From positions 1-47,567 of the forward strand of contig NZ_VDQT01000007.1 in assembly GCF_007667275.1 (NCBI RefSeq): a DNA stretch of 47,567 bases, in the 5' to 3' direction. Position 1 is the stretch's first letter. Every line of letters begins with the position of its first letter. The translations under genes and the position numbers were made by a program. This document shows positions 42,265-47,567 of this stretch, in pieces. The notes beneath the pieces were generated by a model. That model was not told the DNA's origin and did not search any database. It saw only the letters and a program-made list of their open reading frames with translations. Source of the DNA: Stenotrophomonas rhizophila (GTDB taxonomy: Bacteria > Pseudomonadota > Gammaproteobacteria > Xanthomonadales > Xanthomonadaceae).

Positions 42265-42677
42265 CACATCACCGTCCGGGTCACGAAAGTGGTGGTCACG
42301 GAGAGCTTGGCTGCTGCCAGGCGGAACGCCTCGCGTGCCACGTCTTCTGCCACACCCTCAATTTCATAGATCATGCGGCCGGGCTGGATCTGGGCGACCC
42401 AGTATTCCACGTTGCCCTTACCAGAACCCATTCGGACTTCGATGGGCTTCTTGGTGATCGGCTTGTCCGGGAACACTCGGATCCACATCTTGCCACCGCG
42501 CTTGACGTAGCGGCTGATCGAGCGGCGGGCCGCTTCGATCTGGCGCGCGGTCAGCTGACCGTGGGCGGTTGCCTTCAGGCCGTATTCGCCGAAGCTGACA
42601 GCGTTGGCGCTCCAGCTCAGGCCATCGTTACGGCCCTTGTGTACCTTGCGGTACTTGGTTCGCTTGGGTTGCAACAT
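42264..42677 (-). CDS. rplP: 50S ribosomal protein L16
   Basis: This 137-residue protein near the A-site tRNA starts MLQPKRTKYRKVHKGRNDG and has the conserved RMGSGKGNVEYWVAQIQPGRMIYEIEGV. The stop codon is shared with the rpmC start. Confidence 0.97.
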   Translation of the reverse strand: MLQPKRTKYRKVHKGRNDGLSWSANAVSFGEYGLKATAHGQLTARQIEAARRSISRYVKRGGKMWIRVFPDKPITKKPIEVRMGSGKGNVEYWVAQIQPGRMIYEIEGVAEDVAREAFRLAAAKLSVTTTFVTRTVM

Positions 42678-42682
42678 TGTCG

Positions 42683-43417
42683 TTACCTCGCTTCACGGGC
42701 CGGGCGCTGACGGTCACCGCGGTCGCCGCGATCGTTACGATCGTTGCGCGACGGGGTGTCGTCCTGCTTTTCCTGGCCAACCTGGGAGAAATCGAAAACC
42801 TCGCCCTTGTAGATCCAGACCTTGATGCCGATGATGCCGTAGGTCGTCTTGGCTTCAGCGAAGCCATAGTCGATGTCGGCACGCAGCGTGTGCAGCGGCA
42901 CGCGGCCTTCGCGGTACCACTCCGAACGGGCGATTTCAGCACCGTTCAAGCGGCCACCGACGTTGACCTTGATGCCCAGGGCACCGAGGCGCATCGCGTT
43001 GCCGACCGAGCGCTTCATGGCGCGGCGGAACATGATGCGACGCTCCAGCTGCTGCGCGATCGACTCGGCAACCAGCTGTGCGTCCAGCTCGGGCTTGCGC
43101 ACTTCGGTGACGTTGATGTGCGCCGGGACGCCCATCATTTCGCTCACTTCCTTGCGCAGCTTCTCGATGTCCTCGCCACGCTTGCCGATCACCACGCCCG
43201 GACGGGCGGTGTGGATCGTCACGCGGGCGGTCTTGGCCGGACGCTCGATGAGGATCTTGCTGATGCCGGCCTGCGCGAGCTTCTTGCGCAGCATGTCCCG
43301 CACCTTCAGGTCGGCCGCCAGGTAACCAGCGAACTCGGCCTTGTTGGCGTACCACTTGGAGTTCCAGTCCTTGGAAATGCCGAGGCGGATACCAATCGGA
43401 TGAACTTTATGACCCAT
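42683..43417 (-). CDS. rpsC: 30S ribosomal protein S3
   Basis: This 244-residue head protein at the mRNA entrance starts MGHKVHPIGIRLGISKDWNSKWYAN and has a KH domain (RPGVVIGKRGEDIEKLR) and the C-terminal S3 domain. After about residue 212 a charged, low-complexity tail with the repeats SRNDRNDRGDRGDRQR is present, longer than in E. coli S3 (233 residues). Confidence 0.97.
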   Translation of the reverse strand: MGHKVHPIGIRLGISKDWNSKWYANKAEFAGYLAADLKVRDMLRKKLAQAGISKILIERPAKTARVTIHTARPGVVIGKRGEDIEKLRKEVSEMMGVPAHINVTEVRKPELDAQLVAESIAQQLERRIMFRRAMKRSVGNAMRLGALGIKVNVGGRLNGAEIARSEWYREGRVPLHTLRADIDYGFAEAKTTYGIIGIKVWIYKGEVFDFSQVGQEKQDDTPSRNDRNDRGDRGDRQRPAREAR

Positions 43418-43434
43418 GGTGTTTTCCTTTCCGC

Positions 43435-43770
43435 TTACTTGCCGGCGCCCACAACCACAGTGATGTGGCTGGTGCGCTTGAGGATGCGGGTGCCGCGGCC
43501 TTTCGCCCGCGCCATGAAACGCTTCAGGGTCGGACCTTCATCAACCATGATGGTCTGAACCTTCAGCTCGTCGACGTCGGCGCCCTGGTTGTTCTCGGCA
43601 TTGGCAATAGCCGACTCCACCACCTTCTTGATCAGGTGGGCAGCCTTCTTGTCCGAGAACTTCAGCAGGTTGACCGCACGCTCGGCCGGCAGGCCGCGCA
43701 CCTGGTCAGCGACCAGGCGGGCTTTCTGCGCAGAGATGCGCGCGGAGCGCAGGATTGCTTTCGCTTCCAT
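43435..43770 (-). CDS. rplV: 50S ribosomal protein L22
   Basis: This 111-residue tunnel-lining protein (MEAKAILRSARISAQKARLVADQVRG) starts at ATG 43770, 8 bases after AAGGAG; the ATG two codons upstream is too close to that site. The C-terminal hairpin segment is RFMARAKGRGTRILKRTSHITVVVG. The ribosome-binding site and spacing are nearly the same as those of rplD. Confidence 0.95.
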   Translation of the reverse strand: MEAKAILRSARISAQKARLVADQVRGLPAERAVNLLKFSDKKAAHLIKKVVESAIANAENNQGADVDELKVQTIMVDEGPTLKRFMARAKGRGTRILKRTSHITVVVGAGK

Positions 43771-43782
43771 TGTCATCTCTCC

Positions 43783-44052
43783 TTACTTGCCCGACTTCTT
43801 GTCACCACCGTGACCCTTGAAGGTCCGGGTGATGGCAAATTCGCCGAGCTTGTGGCCGACCATGTTCTCGTTGACGAGCACCGGAACGTGGTTCTTACCG
43901 TTATGAACGGCGATGGTGATGCCTACCATTTCCGGCAGGATCATCGAACGGCGCGACCAGGTCTTGATCGGCTTCTTGCTACCCGCAGCGGCCTCCACCT
44001 TCTTGACGAGGTGGTGATCGACGAACGGGCCCTTCTTGAGTGAACGTGCCAT
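43783..44052 (-). CDS. rpsS: 30S ribosomal protein S19
   Basis: This 89-residue head protein starts MARSLKKGPFVDHHLVKKV and contains the conserved TWSRRSMILPEMVGITIAVHNGKNHVPV. It follows rplB by 6 bases. Confidence 0.97.
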   Translation of the reverse strand: MARSLKKGPFVDHHLVKKVEAAAGSKKPIKTWSRRSMILPEMVGITIAVHNGKNHVPVLVNENMVGHKLGEFAITRTFKGHGGDKKSGK

Positions 44053-44058
44053 GGTCGA

Positions 44059-44886
44059 TTAGCCCCTACGATCGCGGACGATGAATTGCTGGGTGCGCTT
44101 GTTCTTGCGCGTCTTGTAGCCCTTGGTCGGGACACCCCACGGGGTGACCGGATGCGGGTTACCCTGGCCGGCCTTCGCCTCACCACCACCGTGCGGGTGG
44201 TCAACCGGGTTCATGGCAGCACCACGAACGGTCGGGCGGACACCGCGCCAGCGCTTGGCGCCAGCCTTGCCCAGCTTTTCCAGGTTGTGCTCGTCGTTAC
44301 CGACTTCACCGATGGTGGCGCGGCACTCGACGGGGACCTTGCGCATTTCACCCGAGCGCAGGCGCAGGGTGGCGAACTGGCCTTCGCGAGCGACGAGCTG
44401 CACGGCAGCGCCGGCGGCACGCGCGATCTGGGCACCCTTGCCCGGCTTCAGTTCGATGCCGTGGACAGTGGTACCGACCGGGATGTTACGCAGCGGCAGG
44501 GTGTTACCGGCCTTGATCGGCGCATCCGAACCCGCGATCACCTGGTCACCGGCCTTCAGGCCCTTCGGTGCGATGATGTAGCGGCGTTCGCCGTCGACGT
44601 AGCACAGCAGGGCGATATGGGCGGTGCGGTTCGGATCGTATTCGATGCGTTCCACGCGCGCCGGAATGCCTTCCTTGTTGCGCTTGAAGTCGATCAGACG
44701 GTAATGCTGCTTGTGACCACCGCCCACGTGACGGGTGGTGATGCGACCGTGGTGGTTACGACCACCGGAATTGCTCTTCGGCTCCAGCAACGCTGCGTGC
44801 GGTGCGCCCTTGTGCAGATCGGGCGTAACCACGCGCACGGCCGAACGGCGGCCGGGGGAAGTGGGCTTGAATTTCATCAATGGCAT
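44059..44886 (-). CDS. rplB: 50S ribosomal protein L2
   Basis: This 275-residue protein at the peptidyl transferase centre contains GRNHHGRITTRHVGGGHKQHYR and the essential histidine loop MNPVDHPHGGGEAKAGQGNP, then TKGYKTRKNKRTQQFIVRDR at the C-terminus. All conserved positions are present. Confidence 0.97.
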   Translation of the reverse strand: MPLMKFKPTSPGRRSAVRVVTPDLHKGAPHAALLEPKSNSGGRNHHGRITTRHVGGGHKQHYRLIDFKRNKEGIPARVERIEYDPNRTAHIALLCYVDGERRYIIAPKGLKAGDQVIAGSDAPIKAGNTLPLRNIPVGTTVHGIELKPGKGAQIARAAGAAVQLVAREGQFATLRLRSGEMRKVPVECRATIGEVGNDEHNLEKLGKAGAKRWRGVRPTVRGAAMNPVDHPHGGGEAKAGQGNPHPVTPWGVPTKGYKTRKNKRTQQFIVRDRRG

Positions 44887-44896
44887 GGGATGTACC

Positions 44897-45196
44897 TCAG
44901 GCCTTGGCCGTTACATCGATGGACTGGCCATCGGCGAGACGCACGTATGCCTTGCGCCAATCGCCGCGGCGGCCGTTGCGGTTACGGAAGGACTTGTTCT
45001 TGCCCTTCACGTTCAGCACGTTGACCGCTTCGACCTTGACGTCGAACAGCTGCTCGACCGCGGCCTTTACATCGGCCTTGGTGGCTTCGTTCGAGATCTC
45101 GAAGACATACTGGTTGGAATGTTCCTGCAGGCGCGCGGTCTTTTCGGAGACTCGCGGGGCACGCAGCACGCTGAAGACTTTTTCGTTGCTGTTCAT
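44897..45196 (-). CDS. rplW: 50S ribosomal protein L23
   Basis: This 99-residue exit-tunnel docking protein for trigger factor and SRP starts at ATG 45196 in the overlap ATGA with the rplD stop codon. The core includes EHSNQYVFEISNEATKADVKAAVEQLFDVKV. An extension to 45205 in the same frame is unlikely. Confidence 0.95.
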   Translation of the reverse strand: MNSNEKVFSVLRAPRVSEKTARLQEHSNQYVFEISNEATKADVKAAVEQLFDVKVEAVNVLNVKGKNKSFRNRNGRRGDWRKAYVRLADGQSIDVTAKA

Positions 45197-45798
45197 GCCA
45201 GCCACTCCTCGACCTTCTTGACCGCATCCGCGGTGATGACGACCGTGTCGGCACCGACCAGCGACACCGGGTCCAGGCCCTGCACGTCACGCACTTCCAC
45301 GTAGGGAACGTTGCGCGCCGACAGGTACAGGTGCTCGGAGGCTTCCTCGGTGACGATCAGCGGGCGCTTGCCCACTTCCAGGCCGGCCAGCTTGGCGATC
45401 AGACCCTTCGTGCTGGTCGCTTCGACGTCGAAGGACTCCACGATGGTCAGGCGGCCCTGGCGGTTCAGCTCGGACAGGATCGCGCACATGGCGGCACGGT
45501 ACTGCTTGCGGTTGACCTTCTGCTCGAAGCTGCGCGGCTTGGCCGCGAAGGTGACACCGCCGCCGACGAAGATCGGAGCCGTCAGCGCGCCATGACGCGC
45601 ACCGCCGCCCTTCTGCTTCTTCGACTTCTTGGTGGTACCAGCCACTTCAGAGCGAGTCTTCTGTGCCTTGGTGCCGGCGCGACCGGCGTTGCGATAGGCG
45701 ACGACGACCTGGTGGACCAGATCTTCGCTGAAATCGCGACCGAACACGGCATCGGAGACCGAGACCTTGTTGTTGCTACCCGTGATAACGAGTTCCAT
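45193..45798 (-). CDS. rplD: 50S ribosomal protein L4
   Basis: This 201-residue tunnel protein starts at ATG 45798 (MELVITGSNNKVS), 8 bases after AAGGAG; ATG 45804 would sit only 2 bases from that site. It contains the extended tunnel loop GGGARHGALTAPIFVGGG. In E. coli L4 represses its own S10 operon; a leader that could serve this purpose is present upstream of rpsJ. Confidence 0.96.
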   Translation of the reverse strand: MELVITGSNNKVSVSDAVFGRDFSEDLVHQVVVAYRNAGRAGTKAQKTRSEVAGTTKKSKKQKGGGARHGALTAPIFVGGGVTFAAKPRSFEQKVNRKQYRAAMCAILSELNRQGRLTIVESFDVEATSTKGLIAKLAGLEVGKRPLIVTEEASEHLYLSARNVPYVEVRDVQGLDPVSLVGADTVVITADAVKKVEEWLA

Positions 45799-45810
45799 CG
45801 TCATCTCTCC

Positions 45811-46461
45811 TTATGCCTTGCTAGCCGGACGCACGATCACGTCACCACCCGCAGCGCCAGGCACGGCGCCACGAATCGCGATCAGACCGCGCTCGACGTC
45901 GACCTTGACAACTTCCAGGTTCTGCGTGCTCTGCTGCACGGCACCCATGTGGCCCGACATCTTCTTGCCCGGGAAAACGCGACCCGGGGTCTGGCGCTGG
46001 CCCAGCGAACCCGGCGCGCGATGCGACAGCGAGTTACCGTGGGTTGCATCGCCCATACGGAAGTTGTAGCGCTTGATGGTGCCCTGGAAGCCCTTACCCT
46101 TGGTGACACCCTGGACGTCGACCTTCTGGCCAACTTCGAAGATGTCCGCCTTGACTTCGCCGCCAACGGCGAAATCGCCGAGCTGCGCGTCTTCAACGCG
46201 GAATTCCCACAGGCCACGACCCGCTTCCACCTTCGCCTTGGCGAAGTGGCCGGCTTCCGGCTTGTTGACCAGGGCAGCGCGACGCGCGCCGACGGTCACC
46301 TGCACGGCGCTGTAGCCGTCGGCTTCGACGGTCTTGATCTGCGCGATGCGGTTCGGGGTTGCCTCAATCAGGGTCACCGGGATGGCGCGGCCATCTTCGG
46401 TGAACACGCGGCTCATGCCAGCCTTGCGGCCCACGAAGCCCAACGAATATTTCTTCGTCAT
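45811..46461 (-). CDS. rplC: 50S ribosomal protein L3
   Basis: This 216-residue assembly-initiating protein contains KYSLGFVGRKAGMSRVFTEDG and the conserved HGNSLSHRAPGSLGQRQTPGRVFPGKKMSGHMG with the Gln methylated in enteric L3. Position directly after rpsJ is standard. Confidence 0.97.
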   Translation of the reverse strand: MTKKYSLGFVGRKAGMSRVFTEDGRAIPVTLIEATPNRIAQIKTVEADGYSAVQVTVGARRAALVNKPEAGHFAKAKVEAGRGLWEFRVEDAQLGDFAVGGEVKADIFEVGQKVDVQGVTKGKGFQGTIKRYNFRMGDATHGNSLSHRAPGSLGQRQTPGRVFPGKKMSGHMGAVQQSTQNLEVVKVDVERGLIAIRGAVPGAAGGDVIVRPASKA

Positions 46462-46472
46462 GGTCGTAGTCC

Positions 46473-46784
46473 TCAGGTCAGCTTGATCTGAACGTCGACG
46501 CCGGCAGCCAGTTCGAGCTTCATCAGCGCGTCCACGGTCTTGTCGTTGGGGTCGACGATATCGAGCACGCGCTTGTGCGTGCGGGTCTCGTACTGGTCAC
46601 GCGCGTCCTTGTCGACGTGCGGGGAAACGAGAATGGTGTAACGCTCGATCTTGGTCGGCAGCGGGATCGGGCCACGCACTTGCGCGCCGGTCCGCTTTGC
46701 CGTTTCTACGATCTCGCTGGCCGAACGGTCGATCAAACGATGATCGAACGCCTTCAACCGAATCCGGATCTTTTGGTCCGCCAT
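46473..46784 (-). CDS. rpsJ: 30S ribosomal protein S10
   Basis: This 103-residue small-subunit protein, also the NusE transcription antitermination factor, starts at ATG 46784 (MADQKIRIRLKAFDHRLIDRS) rather than at the upstream end of the frame. The loop GPIPLPTKIERYTILVSPHVDK is typical. It is the first gene of the S10 operon, behind a promoter and a three-hairpin leader. Confidence 0.97.
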   Translation of the reverse strand: MADQKIRIRLKAFDHRLIDRSASEIVETAKRTGAQVRGPIPLPTKIERYTILVSPHVDKDARDQYETRTHKRVLDIVDPNDKTVDALMKLELAAGVDVQIKLT

Positions 46785-46940
46785 GACGGTGGGTTCCTTC
46801 GTTAAAAGAGCGACGGACAAGGCCTCTGGGTTGCCTTGTCCCATGAATATCCTGAATGCGGACGCCGCGCATTCCTGCGCGGCGACAAGATCTTTCCGTA
46901 GACCTCAAAAATCGAGGCAGACCGGTCTCCCGATCTGCCC
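46785..46940 (-). promoter_or_regulatory. S10 operon leader with three hairpins
   Basis: The roughly 156-base leader holds three stems: 46815-46841 (GGACAAGGC/GCCTTGTCC), 46863-46884 (CGCCGCGCA/TGCGCGGCG, loop TTCC) and near 46913-46939 (GGCAGA/TCTGCC). In E. coli the S10 leader is the target of L4-mediated control. Whether this leader does the same cannot be shown from sequence. Confidence 0.6.
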
Positions 46941-46948
46941 AGACAAAA

Positions 46949-46978
46949 AGTATAGCGCGCATGCAACACAGCGGTCAA
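46949..46978 (-). promoter_or_regulatory. S10 operon promoter
   Basis: On the minus strand TTGACC (46973-46978) and TATACT (46949-46954) are separated by 18 bases and match sigma-70 hexamers at five of six positions each. Transcription would begin near 46941. Confidence 0.75.
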
Positions 46979-47068
46979 CAGGGGTCCTGTTGACATGCCT
47001 GAATGGCGCGACCCTTCCTGGTCTGGGGAACACGAGGTGCGTCCTGCGCCTCTTTTCCCGTTTTGATA

Positions 47069-47102
47069 CGCCCCGATGCCCTACCCAGGCAACATCGGGG
47101 CG
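47069..47102 (-). terminator. Hairpin downstream of tuf
   Basis: A 10-bp stem (CGCCCCGATG 47069-47078 with CATCGGGGCG 47093-47102) lies 14 bases beyond the tuf stop codon. No U-tract follows on the minus strand, so it may only partly terminate, allowing read-through from tuf into the S10 genes. Confidence 0.5.
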
Positions 47103-47116
47103 CAGATTCTAGCAGA

Positions 47117-47567
47117 TTACGCGACGATCTTGGAGACCACGCCGGCGCCGACGGTACGACCGCCTTCGCGGATCGCGAAGCGCAGGCCTTCGTCCATGGC
47201 GACCGGGTTGATCAGCTCGACGGTCATCTTGACGTTGTCACCCGGCATCACCATTTCCACGCCTTCCGGCAGGTTGGCCTTGCCGGTGATGTCGGTGGTG
47301 CGGAAGTAGAACTGCGGGCGGTAGCCGTTGAAGAACGGGGTGTGGCGGCCGCCTTCGTCCTTCGACAGCACGTACACTTCGCCTTCGAAGGTGGTGTGCG
47401 GCTTGATCGAACCCGGCTTGGCCAGGACCTGGCCACGCTCGACGTCGTCACGCTTGGTGCCGCGCAGCAGCAGACCGGCGTTGTCGCCTGCCTGGCCCTG
47501 GTCCAGCAGCTTGCGGAACATTTCCACGCCGGTCACGGTGGTCTTCTGGACCGGACGGATACCGACG
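47117..47567 (-). CDS. tuf: Elongation factor Tu, C-terminal part (cut by window edge)
   Basis: The visible 149 residues are domains 2-3 of EF-Tu, which delivers aminoacyl-tRNA to the ribosome as a GTP complex. Conserved are VGIRPVQKTTVTGVEMF, LLLRGTKRDDVERGQVL, DEGGRHTPFFNGYRPQFYFRTTD and the C-terminal REGGRTVGAGVVSKIVA. The frame is open to the window end, so the N-terminal GTPase domain lies outside. Position upstream of rpsJ fits the end of the str operon. A second tuf copy elsewhere in the genome is usual in this group. Confidence 0.95.
   Translation of the reverse strand, partial: VGIRPVQKTTVTGVEMFRKLLDQGQAGDNAGLLLRGTKRDDVERGQVLAKPGSIKPHTTFEGEVYVLSKDEGGRHTPFFNGYRPQFYFRTTDITGKANLPEGVEMVMPGDNVKMTVELINPVAMDEGLRFAIREGGRTVGAGVVSKIVA

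Overview
The window looks like a chromosomal segment from Stenotrophomonas or a close Xanthomonadaceae relative. The basis is high G+C coding sequence, a ribosomal-protein operon with Xanthomonadaceae-like proteins, and more than 20 short palindromes that begin with the tetranucleotide GTAG and have a GCCG(N)nCGGC-type stem. That is the signature of the GTAG (SMAG) repeat family described in Stenotrophomonas maltophilia. The genus call is an inference from gene and repeat character, not from a database search.

Layout. 1-14922 is a mixed housekeeping and envelope region: an S46 dipeptidyl-peptidase, threonine catabolism genes (tdh and kbl, separated by a TorF-type porin on the other strand), an RsuA-type pseudouridine synthase flanked by two small secreted paralogues, an OmpA-family protein, an MDR oxidoreductase, 2,4-dienoyl-CoA reductase, a SleB-like hydrolase, a beta-class glutathione transferase and an unknown protein. 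15237-19492 is a compact, lower-G+C accessory locus. It holds an HlyD/CvaA-like adaptor overlapping a C39-peptidase ABC exporter and, divergently, a 64-residue double-glycine precursor with a glycine-zipper core followed by a small two-helix membrane protein. I read this as an unmodified class II microcin/bacteriocin system (precursor, dedicated exporter, candidate immunity protein), and it is the most interesting part of the window.

19575-31500 returns to core metabolism and envelope functions: propionyl/acetyl-CoA synthetase, RluA, malate dehydrogenase, cyclophilin, TypA/BipA, a DUF2127 membrane protein, a lipoprotein amidase, an MscS-family channel, a type II DAHP synthase and DsbB. 31501-32485 carries no convincing gene. 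It contains a long imperfect inverted repeat whose two 81-bp cores are nearly identical and whose outer ends are GTAG palindromes.

32486-46784 is the S10-spc-alpha ribosomal protein supercluster, read entirely on the minus strand from rpsJ to rplQ and including secY and rpoA. The C-terminal part of tuf lies upstream and is cut by the window edge. A strong promoter and a three-hairpin leader precede rpsJ. rpmJ is missing from its usual place after secY. Several intercistronic gaps are long and structured, including one classical intrinsic terminator between rpsN and rpsH.
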